64,000 nucleotides of DNA from Acanthamoeba lenticulata (Eukaryota; Discosea; Longamoebia; Acanthamoebidae): positions 57,462-121,461 of the forward strand of contig NAVB01000237.1 in NCBI GenBank assembly GCA_002179805.1, in the 5' to 3' direction. Position numbers and translations under genes: made by a program. The notes under the pieces were generated by a model that searched no databases, was not told the origin of the DNA, and saw only the letters and a list, made by a program, of their open reading frames with translations. Shown piece by piece: positions 1-13,251 of this stretch (positions are counted from its first letter, which is position 1; each line of letters starts with the position of its first letter).

Positions 1-772
1 GCCACCTCCCCTTGTGAAGGAGTGGCTAGGTGGTGCAACGAGCCGCTTGGCACCGTGTGTGGTCTGTCACTGACACTGCCAAGAAGGTACGCGGCATTGC
101 TGGGTTCCATGTTCTCACGCCGAACCACGCCCTCCATCTCCGTGAAAGGGTTGATTCAACAATCTGTAGCTGTGGCAAAGTTGGTTTGATGGTTCTGGCC
201 AGGACCCACTTCCCCAAGCTTCACAATCAACTGAAATTAGGAGAGAAATCAGGAGAAGTTGTTGCTCCAAATTTTTGGCTACAAACTAGCCGTTAGTCTA
301 CAATAAAACACTTTGGGGTGGTGGGCAACTTCCTGGATTTGTGGCGCGTAGCCGGATCGTGTTGCGGCGCACCCTGGGAGAAAGAGAAAAGACTCGCAAG
401 AAGCTAAGCCACCTTTTGTTCTTGGTTGGCGACAACCAAACGGTCATACTCCCGTTAGGAATGTTTTGGGTTTCGGACCTGTCGAAGCCCAAGTTGAAAC
501 GAAACAGTTTTGAATGGCTCAAAACTTGGCTTTTGTTGGCGTCCGGATTTATCCGCACAATTAACCAACACATATATCTTTTCTTTTCGATTTGCTGGGC
601 GGTGAACTCTGGCTTTTCTTCTTCTTACATCTCCGCATTGCTTGGGGCTTGGTGGCTACTTGGGGCAAATGATGTTCCTTCCGATTGCCTAGCCAGCCCA
701 TTTTCGACAAATTAAGTTTTAAATTCTCTTGTGACTTCGTTACTCGTCTTGCCACCTCAAATCGCAACCGAG
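1..772. other. Left-edge intergenic region / 5' flank of the R3H gene
   Basis: No exon of a recognisable family is seen on either strand. The open frames here are short and of unlikely composition. The part nearest the R3H start probably holds that gene's 5' UTR and promoter, but I see no clear TATA box or initiator. Confidence 0.5.
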
Positions 773-3700
773 ATGGATCGTCAGGGGAGCGGGAGCAACC
801 TAACACCATTCACGATCGCCAAGAACCCCAATTCCACGAAGCCGCCATCTCCATCGCCCTCTGCAGTCCCGACCTCCTTTGGCCAGCCTGATGGTGGCCT
901 GCTTCCGACACCGTCGTTGCCCACTGTGGTCTCACTCCCGCTACCGACACCATCTGCTGCGCCGGCAGCACCAGCTCTTGCTGAAGATCAACAGCCAATG
1001 ATCGATCCTTTTCTGCTGCAAGCGCTGACCCAGCCTAAGGACAGGCTCACCGTGCTCAAGTTGGACCATGAGCTCGAAAAGTTCCTCAACTCGCGTCGGT
1101 GCGTGCACCACTCTCCCGCCAGCGGCGCTCAGCAGCTGCCAATTCTGAAGTCATCATTTTTCTCTCAATTTTGATTCACAGGGTGCGCCTTGATCTCCCG
1201 CCGATGTCGTCCTACCAGCGGCTTATCGTGCACCGAGTAGCCAATCATTTCCGATTGCACCACGTTGTGGTCGATCCAGACGGTCAAGGCCAAAAGCGAG
1301 CCATCGTCCTCTTCAAAACGCCCGAGAGTCGAGTGTACGCTACACCTCCCCTCTTGTTGTGGTCTTGTCCTCGCACCAATGTTCATTCTTCTTTGAGAGC
1401 AGGCCCGTCATTCGGCTTCTGGACCTGCTCGAGGAGGAGCAAGAGCCGCCGCCTCAACAGGTCAAGATGATCATGCGGCGGCAGACCCGGTCGCCCAGCC
1501 CCGAAAGCGGCGCCAAGACCGACGAGCGCGGTGGCAGCGGTAGCGGTCCGCAGGACTCGTCGTCGTTGTCGACGTCATCCTCATCGTCGACGCCGCGCCA
1601 GCTGCTCAAGCGCGAGCCCGTCACCATCGAAGAGCGCGAAGAGGCCTACCTGAGGGCTCGGTACCCTTGCCCCCCATTTCTCTCAGGAGCCCCTGTTGGC
1701 GCTCATCTGCCAATCCACCGCAGGGCGCGCATTTTCAACGAGGACTCCACCGGCAAGCCAGCCGAGGACAGCGGTCCCAAGGGCCTGTCGGCTTCGACCG
1801 ACAGCAGCAGCAGCAGTGGTGCCGCCGCGCCGGCTGCGCTGATCAAGCGGCCCTTGTCGGCCGGCGCCAACCCTGCCGGCGGGGAGACGGCGACGTCTCT
1901 TGCGCATGACTTTCTCTGGGAGGAGCGCGAGGCCGCGCGCAAGCGCGAAAAGGCCGAGCGCGAGCTCGAGCGGTGGCGCCAGCAGCAGCGCGCCTCGCAG
2001 CAGCAGCAGCAAGCCACCACCGGGGTGGCGGTGGTGTCGCCTCACCCCTCGGCGGCCGTGCCGTCGGCCGTCGCGCATCAACTCTCGTGGGCTGCCCAGG
2101 ACGCTGCCGCCTCCCAGGACCCACTCGCGGCCACCGGCGAGGCGGCCGTCGACCAGACCGGCGGCGCTGACGCGCCCAGCAGCTCCGGCGGTGGCGGCGC
2201 GGCTATGGGCCACGCCACTTTCCCGGGAGCGTCTGACGGCCGCGGCGGCCGTCGGCCAGGCGGCGGCGGTGGCGCCGGCGGCAAGAAGGCCGGACGCAAC
2301 CGGTCGCCCTCGCCCGTCAAGTCTGGCGGCAGCGGTGGCTACGCCGCAGTCGAGGGCCTCGCTCCGCCCATGCAGGTCAGTACCTCCCCCGTGTTTGTGT
2401 GCGTCGTGTGCGTGTTGCGGCCTACAAGCTGACTCTGCGTGCGCGCGCGGGTCCAGTACGCTGGCGTGTTCGTGCCGGCCGGCCGAGGAAGGGGCGGCCT
2501 CATTGACCACAGCCTCGGCCAACCGCCGTTTGCGCCCGGTACGCTTCATCATCGTCACCACCGTGATGACGATGAATGACCATGATCATGACGCTCACGT
2601 GGGGTCGGGTGGGGTGTCCACGCAGGCTTCTTGGCTCGCCACAACTCTGGCGGAACGTCCGGGCCGTACGTGCTGGCTGATCCGAGCGCGTTCCCGCCGC
2701 TGAGCTCGTCTTCCTCCTCTTCTTCCTCGTCCTACACCAGCGGCCCCGCGGGCGGGCCCTTCTTCCCGTCGCCCGGCCCCTGGGCCCAAGGGCCGAACCA
2801 CCCCTCGTCTGCGGCCCTCCACCACCTCTACTATCAGCAGCAACAGCAACATCAACATCAACAGGCCTATCATCATCATCACCAGCAGCAACAGCAACAG
2901 CCTGGCGACCAGCAGCCGCCCCTGGTCGCCGACTACCCGGTCCACATCCCGCTGGCCGCGCCTTATCACCACTTCCAGCAGCAGCAGCAGCAGCACCAGC
3001 CTTATCTGCAGCAGCAGCAGCAGCAGCAGCACCAGCCGACGTCGGGTGGCGGCAGTGGCTCTGGGGCGGCGCCGCACTTGCCGCTGGCCGTGCCGCCGTT
3101 GGGGATGCTGCCGACGCCGCCTCCGCCGGCGGTGCTCAAGCCCGGCGTAGGTGGCCTCTACCACCACCCGTCACCAACGTTCTACGCGCGGGGCGAATAC
3201 GAGCGCCCGCCGCCCAAGTCGACCGAGCTGTTTGACCCAAAGGCGCCCTCGTCCTCCTCCTCCTCCTCTTCCTCCCCTTCATCTTCCTCCTCAACTTCGT
3301 CGTCGTCAACATCCTCGTCATCTTCATCGCCGTTGTCGCCGTCGACGGCGGCCTATCATTCTGCCGCCTTTGGCGTGCCGACGGCCTCTGGACCACAGTT
3401 TGGCGGCAGCGGCGTCGCAACGTCGTCGTCGTCGCGATCCTACTCGGCCTCGCGCGGCGCCGTCGGAGCAGCGCCGCTGGCCGGCCTGCCGGCCGCCCAC
3501 GCGGCCTACGCGGCGGCCCAGCAGAGATACGGCGCGGGACACCTCCCGCTTCACCACCAGCAGCCGCAGCCGCAGCACCAGACGGGCCCGATGTCGGCGT
3601 ACGGCAACGACGACGGGCAGCTGGCGGCCGCCATGAGCTCGATGCGCCTGCTCGGGACCGCCCCGCAGCAGCAGCAGCAGCAGGGCCAGCCGGGACAGCA

Positions 3701-4543
3701 GCCGCCGCTGTGGGGCGACCACAACTCGTTTATTTATTTGCCCGCCCCGCCGCCACAGCAGCCGCAGCAGCAGCCGCAGTACGCGTTGCATCACCACCAC
3801 CAGCAGCAGTACCAGCAGCAGTACCACCAGCACCAGCAGCGTGGCGGCTACGGTGCGGCCCCGGCCTCGGTGGCCGGGCGGGGAGGGCGCGGCATGGCTC
3901 CGGCCGCCGCCGGCAACAGCGCGGGCGGATCGCCGGGCGAGCATTCACCACAACAACAACAGCAACAACCCGCCAAGTCTGACGACGGCCCGGCGTCCAC
4001 GTCAGCATCATCTTCATCCGCGCCAGAGGGCCAAGGCGAGGCCCAGGCCGGGGAGAGCAACGGCGGCGCGCCACCATCGGGCCAACAGCAGCAGCAACAG
4101 CCGCAGCAGGGGCGGGTGGTGTCGTTCTCGCACATCCTCGAGGTGGTCGACTTGGCCGGAGAGGGCACCAGCGCCGATACTCCCGAGCAAATGGCCGCCG
4201 TCGTGGACGCCCTCAAGAAGGCCGGCGCCGCCAACGTCAAGTTCCTGAGCGCGACGTCAATCATCGCCATTTTCAAGAATGCTGCCGCCGCCAAACGAGG
4301 TCTGTCCCTTTTTCCTCAGGGTCATTATCGTCATCATCTTGGCTGACACTTATCTTCTTCTTGCCAGCTCTGGAGACGACAACGGACGCGCCGTTTAAGC
4401 TGCGCCCGTGGGCTGCTTCACTCTTTCCCGGTGGGCCGCCGGGGGCTCCGGGGACGGTGGCCACGGCCTCTCCTCTGCAGAGCCCACACAGCGCCTCCTC
4501 TGCGGCATCCTCGTCTGCCTCCCCAGCGCCGCAACATGAATAA
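773..4543 (+). CDS. R3H-SUZ domain RNA-binding protein (R3HDM/encore-like)
   Basis: Predicted 1106-residue cytoplasmic RNA-binding protein. Exons: 773-1098, 1182-1334, 1403-1660, 1724-2375, 2457-2538, 2626-4299, 4368-4543; all junctions keep phase. An R3H domain lies near residues 85-165 (Arg then two residues then the downstream His of RLIVHRVANHF). A SUZ domain follows near 225-255, ending in the typical AYLRARARIFNED and rebuilt exactly by removing the 1661-1723 intron. The rest is low-complexity: long poly-Gln, His, Ser and Pro tracts, then a folded-looking block near 990-1060 (SHILEVVDL onward). This order matches animal R3HDM1/2, encore and plant R3H proteins, which bind single-stranded nucleic acid and join mRNA granules. 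The start is the first ATG in frame; AATAAA overlaps the stop region. Confidence 0.85.
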
Positions 4544-4651
4544 AAAAAGCGGTCTGTCGCTTTTCGTTTTCGTTTTCGTTCTTTTTGCGGCGATCTCCGA
4601 TTTCGTTCTTGTTGCGGGCGGGAGGACACAGCTTCGCTCTCTTCTTGAGAA

Positions 4652-7304
<2,653 letters not shown>

Positions 7305-7367
7305 TCGCGAACTCCACCAGTCATGTACCCTTAAGCGGCGAAGGTCACCTTTTTTTTAACACATAAA

Positions 7368-7386
7368 ATGCAAAATCATTTTGCAT
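7368..7386. repeat. Perfect 19-bp palindrome between esterase and tRNA-Asp
   Basis: The sequence ATGCAAAATCATTTTGCAT has 9-bp arms around one central C. It lies 64 bp past the esterase stop and 51 bp before tRNA-Asp. It could be a 3'-end hairpin of the esterase mRNA or a binding site upstream of the tRNA; nothing here decides. Confidence 0.6.
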
Positions 7387-7436
7387 CCGGGCGAAAAAAC
7401 TACAATATTAAGTCTATTCATGTACGAAACAACAAG

Positions 7437-7509
7437 TCCCCTGTGGTGTAGTTGGCTAGCATTTCCGCCTGTCACGCGGACGACCCGGGTTCAAATCCCG
7501 GCGGGGGAG
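7437..7509 (+). tRNA. tRNA-Asp (anticodon GTC)
   Basis: A complete 73-nt cloverleaf without an intron. The acceptor stem TCCCCTG pairs with CGGGGGA, with one T-G pair. The D arm holds GTAGTTGGCTAGC, the anticodon stem is TCCGC/GCGGA around loop CTGTCAC (GTC at 7471-7473), and the T arm is CCGGG-TTCAAAT-CCCGG. The discriminator is G. Confidence 0.95.
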
Positions 7510-7602
7510 AATATCTTATTTTGTCATCACGCTGGGCTAAGCCAAGTGCGCGCTGTGAACATAAATAACCAATACGCTTTCTGGTGGAGCAAGAAGCTGC
7601 AT

Positions 7603-8571
7603 TTACTGCTCAGCATGGGGGTGGTAGCCCTTTGACCCGATCTGCCTCGCCAGAGGGCTTCGCGGGTCACCACCAGAGCGCAGACGGTCAATCAAAGCCT
7701 GGAAGTCATGGCGCGGCTGCCACCCCAGCTCGGCGCGCGCTCGCTCATTAACGTAGACGCGGTCAATGCTGGGCATCATGATCCACCCACGGCGTGCGTA
7801 CTCATCATCGTAGCCACCAGGAACGCGTCGTCGCACCACCGATGGCGCATCACTCCTCAGTTCAGCCAGGTCCTCATGTTGAAAGGGCGTGGTGGCACTG
7901 ATGATGTAGCGGCCAAACCCTATTGTCGGTGCCCGCTGCATGGCGAGCAGATGGGCCTCCACGGCATCTTCAATGTCCACGCGCCTGAACAGGTACTCGT
8001 TGACCTTGAGGTTGTCATCGTCAGCGTAGGCCCTGCGCTGGGTCTCGTCATCGTCCTCCTCGGGGAAGAAGCGCGACGTGCGCAGAATAATGCAGGCCAG
8101 GCGTTGATTGCGGTGGAACAGTTGGCACAGATCCTCGGCCGCTGTCTTCGTGGCGCCGTAGATGTTCTTCGGTACCGGTACCACGTCTTCGGTGATCCAG
8201 GCAGCTGGTGCGCCTGACGGAGGCACCAAGGCATCGCCAAAGACGCTCGTGGTGCTGGTGAAGACAAAGGACTGGACACCAGCAGTCACTGCCTCCTCCA
8301 GCAAGTTCAACGTGCCAGTGATGTTGGTGTCGACAAATTCTTGTCGGGTGTGGGTGGCGACGTGGGGCTTGTGGAGCGTGGCGGAGTGCAACACAGCTTG
8401 CGCACCGGCGATGGCTTGCTGCACAGTGGCCCGGTCACTGATGTTGCCCACAATGTCGGTGAACGGACCTGGCAGCCGGTCCAGACCTACAACTTCATGT
8501 CCCTGTGCCCGAAGTGTGCGTACAAGGGCTTCACCAAGGTGGCCAGAACTGCCCGTTACAAGAACTTTCAT
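7603..8571 (-). CDS. NAD-dependent epimerase/dehydratase (extended SDR), intronless
   Basis: One uninterrupted frame of 322 residues, from ATG at 8571. The N-terminal VTGSSGHLG is the glycine-rich NAD(P)-binding loop of extended short-chain dehydrogenases. A Ser/Thr-rich FVFTSTTSVFGD strand and the catalytic pair IYGATKTAAED (Tyr and Lys four apart) follow. The family acts on nucleotide sugars or related substrates; this substrate is unknown. The C-terminal part (VNERARAELGWQPRHDF) is also typical. The frame continues upstream without a stop to 8760, but that part overlaps the tRNA-Gly flank and lacks family character. Unlike nearly all neighbours it has no intron, and it sits between tRNA-Asp and tRNA-Gly, which suggests transfer from bacteria. 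Confidence 0.88.
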   Translation of the reverse strand: MKVLVTGSSGHLGEALVRTLRAQGHEVVGLDRLPGPFTDIVGNISDRATVQQAIAGAQAVLHSATLHKPHVATHTRQEFVDTNITGTLNLLEEAVTAGVQSFVFTSTTSVFGDALVPPSGAPAAWITEDVVPVPKNIYGATKTAAEDLCQLFHRNQRLACIILRTSRFFPEEDDDETQRRAYADDDNLKVNEYLFRRVDIEDAVEAHLLAMQRAPTIGFGRYIISATTPFQHEDLAELRSDAPSVVRRRVPGGYDDEYARRGWIMMPSIDRVYVNERARAELGWQPRHDFQALIDRLRSGGDPRSPLARQIGSKGYHPHAEQ

Positions 8572-8704
8572 GTTTCCGTCCCAAGCGTCTTGCTTTGCCG
8601 TAGGGGAAGAAACAACTGCCGACGGAGCAGAAAAAAAGCAGATATTAATCAAGCCAAAAAACAAAAAGTTTTGTTTTGTGAAAGTGTAAAAATAAATAGA
8701 AGAA

Positions 8705-8775
8705 GCATCCGTGGTCCAGTGGCAAGATTTCCGCCTGCCACGCGGGAGACCCGGGTTCAATTCCCGGCGGATGCA
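8705..8775 (+). tRNA. tRNA-Gly (anticodon GCC)
   Basis: A 71-nt cloverleaf. The acceptor stem GCATCCG pairs with CGGATGC, the anticodon loop CTGCCAC (GCC at 8737-8739) sits on TCCGC/GCGGG, and the T arm is GGGTTCAATTCC. It reads away from the epimerase, whose start is 133 bp upstream. Confidence 0.95.
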
Positions 8776-8885
8776 TTATCTTTTTGCTTCCATAGTTGTG
8801 GTGTTTCGTTGCTGGCTCTCCCTGTTGCTTGTTTTTATCCTTCCTCCTCCGGCACAACACTGGCTTTAATACGAAACGCACAGCG

Positions 8886-11883
8886 TTATTCTTCTGCTTC
8901 ATCCTCTCCACTCGCCTCTGCCGTATCAGACGGCTGTATCACTTCCTCCGTGGGTGGGAAGCCCTGCTCACGCAGAAACGACTCCCAGGCAGGCGCGAAG
9001 CTGTCTTCAGCATACCCCTCCAAAGGATAGGCACCAGTTCCGTTGTTCCTACGGCACAGCCGAGGGTCGGCGCCTCCTGCACCACACCAGGCACCCACCA
9101 GAGGTGATTAGCCACCATTTCACGTGTGGTGGTGTGTTCATTTGATGGGCCAAGTAAGTACTCTTGATCAAGTCCAGGATCAGCTGCTTCAGACATTCGA
9201 GCTGTTCCGAGGACCACGGCACCATCCATGTGGCGATGTGAAGGAGGAACGTGACGCCCTCCTCGTCGCGGCCGTTGATATCGGCCCCGTGCTCCAGCTG
9301 CCACGCACACAACATGGGGCCATGAGCCGATTGACCAGCTGGGCCCTGGCACAGCTCGCAGGCGGGGCGAATCGTCTTACCAAGAGGTCAACGAGGGGCA
9401 GCTCTGTTGACCTGGCAGCTAAGCAGAGCAAGGCGGGCGTGTTCTGTTGCCATTGGGTTCCCAGGGTGAGGCTGGCACCCCTCTGTTGTCCATCACAACC
9501 GCCGCCAGAAACCACACCGACAACACGTTGTTATTGTTGTTATTGTTGTTGTTGTTGGCTTGGGGCGTACCTCGAGTAAGAGCTTGGTGGTGGCCAGTCG
9601 GTCGCTAATGTCATAGTGGTTGTATCTGCCCAGTACCCAGTAAAGGGGCGACGTGCCGTCCTCAGCCCCGTTTGGGTTTACACCTGAGAGGAAGATGAGG
9701 GGGGAAGGACGGTAAGGCCACACCAACGACCAGAATCGGTGATGTGTCACGTCGAGCACACAAACAACAATGAGGAACACGCGCGTGATGGGACACCACT
9801 GACCTCGGTCCAGCAAAAACCGCACGACGTCCACATTACACCGGCGGGCGGCAACTTCGAGCATGGGCCCGCTCACTTCTGGCTCGCGCGCGCGCGCACA
9901 CACGCAACATGGTGAGCTGTCAAATAGAGCAGGTGCAGGGCTGACGCGGGCACACGTACGGGGCTCGAGCCAGTTGATCCCGTGCTCGGCAAGGAAGCCG
10001 AGCAGCTCAGCCAGGACCGCGACGCCTGGCCCGCAGTCGTCGCACAGGGCGCGCAAACACTGGTGTGTCGTACACACGCAGGCGCTTGGTTTGAGAACTT
10101 GGTCAAGCATGAAGATGATGCTACTTGGGAAGGAGAAGAGGACAACGACAACGAACCAAGGCGGGGTCCTTGAGGTGAACGTCCGCGCCCGCCGCAACGA
10201 GCATCCTGCAAATGTCCAGATCCTCGGGCCTGTGGGCGGACTGCGCCAGACAAAAGACAAACGTGTAAGTGTGTAAGTGGATCTTCTTTGACCGGTTTAA
10301 GAGCGCACAGGCCAGTGCGAGATCGCCGGCGCACCTGAAGGGCGTAGTTCAGGACGCCCTGGCCGGTCGCGTCGATGGCTTGCGGATCGGCGCCGAGTTG
10401 GAGCAGCAGCCGGATAAAAGCCGGGCTTGTGGTGCGTGGGCGGAGCGCCATGTGGAGCGGCGTGCGGCCGTCGGCGCCAGCCAGATTGATGGATACCCCG
10501 GACTCGAGGAAGAGCTGGACAAAGGCCTCGTGCTGCTGCCCCGCGGCCAGATGCAAGGGCGAGACGATCACCTTTTTGGACCCGACCTGGTCTGCGTTGA
10601 AGGTGAACTGGGCGCCGGCCTCGAGGAGCAGCCGCACGGTCGACATGTGCCCATGCTGCGTGGCCAGCCGCAGGGGCCACTGCTTGCCTGGCGTCAGCGC
10701 ATTGATGTCTGCGCACGCGCGATAGCGTCCGTCAGCTGAGCGGCATCCACACACACGCGCACAAGGCACAGGGCCGGGGAGACAGTGCGCACCGGCCCCG
10801 TTGCGGAGGAGGAGGGCGGCCATGGCCGTGTGGCCGTTCTCGACGGCGTAGTGGAGGGCCGTCTTGCCCGTGCGCTCCTCGACCGCGTTGACCAGCGCGC
10901 GCGCTTGCTCTGGCCCGCCGGCTCGCTCGAGCAAGACCTCCATGATCTGGTTGAACGAGAATGAGAACGTGAACACGTGAGCGCAGAGGGCCACAAAGGA
11001 GTCGCCGCTTCCCGGTCGAACCTTGACGTGGCCGCCGGTGGCGGCCTGAAAGGCGAGCGGTCGTGTGCCCTTGCCGCGGCGCTTCAGCTGAGAATCGACC
11101 AGGCGGGTAAAGTCACTGCCGCCAGCGCCGTGCCGCAGCAGAACTTCGACGACATCGAGGAAGCCCTTGGTCGCGGCCACGCCCACGGGAGTGGTGCCGC
11201 GCGAGTCGGCCGCGTTGACGTCGGCGCCGGCCAGAGCGAGCACCTCGACCACAGCGGCGCTGCCGATCGAGGCCGCGAGGTGCATGGGGCGCGTGCTGGG
11301 CTCGGTGGGTTCACTACGTTGGTTGGAGTCGACGGCTGGCGGTTGCGCGGGCAAGGTGCCATTGAGCATGTCAAGGGTTATGTTGGTGGCCTCGACCCGC
11401 AGCAGCTCCTCCAAGACGCGATCGTGGCCACACGCGGCGCACCACTTGATGAGCTCGAGCAAGCGGCGTTGAGGCTCTTGGACGGAGGGCGTCTGAAGCC
11501 GGCGCAATGAAATCGCCGCCTTCACGCACCTGTCACGCCATCCCACTACACGCCAGCAGAAGAATAAATTATATTTAATAAAGAGATAAATAATAATTAT
11601 GCTCAGTTATCCGAGGAAAAAACCCACCTCTAGTGCTGGGGCGGGGACGACGGGAGAAGTGGCTCCGATAGACGGCTTCCCACACGTGTGGCGACTGGCA
11701 GATACCGCGCCAAGCGCGGCAAACGGCTCCAGCGCAGCTGACGCTAGTCGGGTCGGCCAGGCTCATGATGTGCTGCATCACCTCCGGAGGCAGTAAACCG
11801 TGGATGAGGCCCTCATCGTAGTCATCCCACACTTGGCCTTCTTCCTCCATGTAACTTGTGGCAGAGAAACGCTCACTGCGCAT
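8886..11883 (-). CDS. F-box protein with C-terminal ankyrin repeats
   Basis: Predicted 702-residue substrate adaptor. Exons in transcript order: 11883-11628, 11545-11022, 10946-10793, 10708-10335, 10240-10157, 10059-9960, 9878-9804, 9683-9571, 9482-9381, 9297-9162, 9076-8886. Residues about 30-80 form an F-box (LLPPEVMQHIMSLAD then CRAWRGICQSPHVWEAVYR), which would bind SKP1 in an SCF ubiquitin ligase. The rest is a long run of ankyrin repeats (for example TRPMHLAASIGSAAVVEVL, TGKTALHYAVENGHTAMA, GRTPLHMAL), the presumed target-binding surface. The C-terminus is acidic. Start chosen as the first ATG; the longer frame would need GTG. Such proteins are abundant in amoebae and in viruses that infect them, so orthology cannot be assigned. 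Confidence 0.85.
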
Positions 11884-11991
11884 AGCCCTGAAAATTGTGC
11901 GGCACAACTTAACTGAAGTTAGGCGAGAAAAAAACTGCCAATGTCGAACGTACACTCGCCAACTATCTCATCACTTCCCCACCAAGCACCA

Positions 11992-12064
11992 GCCGGCCTA
12001 GCTCAGTCGGTAGAGCGCAAGACTCTTAATCTTGTGGTCGTGGGTTCGAGCCCCACGGTCGGCT
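11992..12064 (+). tRNA. tRNA-Lys (anticodon CTT)
   Basis: A complete 73-nt cloverleaf. The acceptor stem GCCGGCC pairs with GGTCGGC, the D arm is GCTCAGTCGGTAGAGC, the anticodon stem is CAAGA/TCTTG with loop CTCTTAA (CTT at 12025-12027), and the T arm is GTGGGTTCGAGCCCCAC. A run of T follows as Pol III terminator. Confidence 0.95.
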
Positions 12065-12215
12065 ATCTTTTTTTCCCTCTGCCCCGGTCACGAGTGTCTG
12101 AGCGGGAGCGAGTGTAGCACTGTCCTGGCGATTTGACCACCTGGCAGGTCTTCCACAGAGTGGTCTTAAGACCGCTACAACTACATCTGCTGCGGAGGAC
12201 GTACATGCCTTGTGC

Positions 12216-12758
12216 TTAAGTTGGTTTGTAACGAGTGAGGCAGCTGGCTGCTTTATTGGTGCAAGACTGCCAATCTGTCACTGAGCCACAAACAGTTGCC
12301 GTCCGCCCTCGCGCACAGTCAGCCATGATTGTCCACGGAGAAGCTGTCAACCTGTCTTCATTTGTTTGCCCAATGCAGGAAGACTCAAAACCTGCTTCCT
12401 CCACACAGTCAGGGCAAAAGGCACGCAAGCTGCGTGGGAAAGGCGTGGAGGTGCACCGTTTATCTAAAAAAGTGCCAAACTTGCTCTGTTCTTTTTGTGC
12501 ATTGGTCATGGCTTGATTGATAGCTGCATCCATCTCGGCATTACACTTTTCACACGTCGGCTCGCCATCTGCACACGTTACTTTCTTGTGCTCATTGGTG
12601 CAGAAAGAGGGGGGGGGGTAGGTACCAACGTTCAGCACTTTGCCGGTGATTGGTTTCTCACATTGGTAGCAACTTACAGCTTGCACTTGTTTACCACACC
12701 CACCACAAAAACGCGCGCCTGGCCCAAGGCGAGCGCCGCAGTTGGCGCAGAAGGACAT
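12216..12758 (-). CDS. Small multi-zinc-ribbon (CxxC) protein
   Basis: Predicted 161 residues; exons 12758-12626 and 12568-12216. It opens with a double zinc ribbon (CANC then CGGC about 13 residues on), continues with CYQCEKPITGKVLNV and, after the intron, GEPTCEKC, a LIM-like treble of CxxC knuckles. A later CPDC may bind another zinc. The intron was called because the unspliced reading inserts an odd Pro-rich stretch over a poly-C tract, while splicing joins two standard knuckle halves. Function unknown; zinc ribbons of this kind usually mediate protein or RNA contacts. The last 50 residues are unlike any family known to me and the 3' end is the least certain part. Confidence 0.65.
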   Translation of the reverse strand: MSFCANCGARLGPGARFCGGCGKQVQAVSCYQCEKPITGKVLNVGTYPPPSFCTNEHKKVTCADGEPTCEKCNAEMDAAINQAMTNAQKEQSKFGTFLDKRCTSTPFPRSLRAFCPDCVEEAGFESSCIGQTNEDRLTASPWTIMADCARGRTATVCGSVTDWQSCTNKAASCLTRYKPT

Positions 12759-12864
12759 GGTTGCTCTTACGGCTGTTGTCTTATGTCTTGGGCAAGCCAA
12801 CGCTCACAAATGAACCAATTTACCATAAAACATCAAATGCAGAAAGGATGTGAAGTGTAAACAA

Positions 12865-12937
12865 GCCTCGCTAGCTCAGTCGGTAGAGCGTCAGTCTCAT
12901 AATCTGAAGGTCGTGAGTTCGATCCTCACGTGAGGCA
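12865..12937 (+). tRNA. tRNA-Met (anticodon CAT), plus-strand copy
   Basis: A 73-nt cloverleaf. The acceptor stem GCCTCGC pairs with GTGAGGC, the D arm is GCTCAGTCGGTAGAGC, the anticodon loop CTCATAA carries CAT, and the T arm is GTGAGTTCGATCCTCAC. It has elongator-type features, with no initiator-type GGG/CCC anticodon stem. A T6 terminator follows at about 12942. It faces an identical gene at 13082-13154. Confidence 0.95.
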
Positions 12938-13082
12938 TGTGCTTTTTTGTCGGACCAGCTCTCCTGATATTTGTCAGGGTTCTCTGTTAAAAAAAAGAAA
13001 CTGCCTCACGTGAGGCATGTGCTTTTTTTGTCGGACCAGCTCTCCTGATAATTGCCACAGGGTTCTAAGTAAAAAAGAAGCT
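12923..13082. repeat. Tandem ~80-bp duplication between the two tRNA-Met genes
   Basis: The spacer holds two near-identical units. Each begins at a copy of the tRNA 3' end (CCTCACGTGAGGCA), runs through a T-run and the block GTCGGACCAGCTCTCCTGAT, and ends in an A-run. The palindrome TGCCTCACGTGAGGCA at 13002-13017 marks the junction and equals two tRNA 3' ends fused tail to tail. The copies differ at only a few positions. Confidence 0.85.
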
Positions 13083-13154
13083 GCCTCACGTGAGGATCGA
13101 ACTCACGACCTTCAGATTATGAGACTGACGCTCTACCGACTGAGCTAGCGAGGC
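13082..13154 (-). tRNA. tRNA-Met (anticodon CAT), minus-strand copy
   Basis: The exact reverse complement of the 12865-12937 gene over all 73 nt. Its own T-run terminator is the complement of AAAAAAG just left of it. The two genes converge on the duplicated spacer. Confidence 0.95.
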
Positions 13155-13251
13155 TTATACTGTAAGCAGACCGATCTCTTACTCCAAACCAAAATTACCG
13201 CTCACACAAAAACGAAGAGCAAGCTTTTGTGTTCGTTGTCTTGAGCTCGCC

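Noticed and set aside
2816..3060. CAG/CAT-rich tract as a possible repeat array or expansion locus
   Set aside because: It is ordinary poly-Gln/His low complexity inside the R3H protein, with mixed codons; not a CRISPR or satellite array.
8572..8760. Upstream extension of the epimerase frame
   Set aside because: It would read across the antisense of tRNA-Gly; the glycine-rich loop begins right after the ATG at 8571.
9865..9905. Alternating CGCG/CACA stretch in the ankyrin gene as a Z-DNA signal
   Set aside because: Short and intronic; similar GCGCGTGTG stretches are common in introns of this window.
12418..12450. A 27-bp GT-AG stretch in the zinc-ribbon gene
   Set aside because: Far below the intron sizes seen elsewhere, and removal changes nothing in frame.
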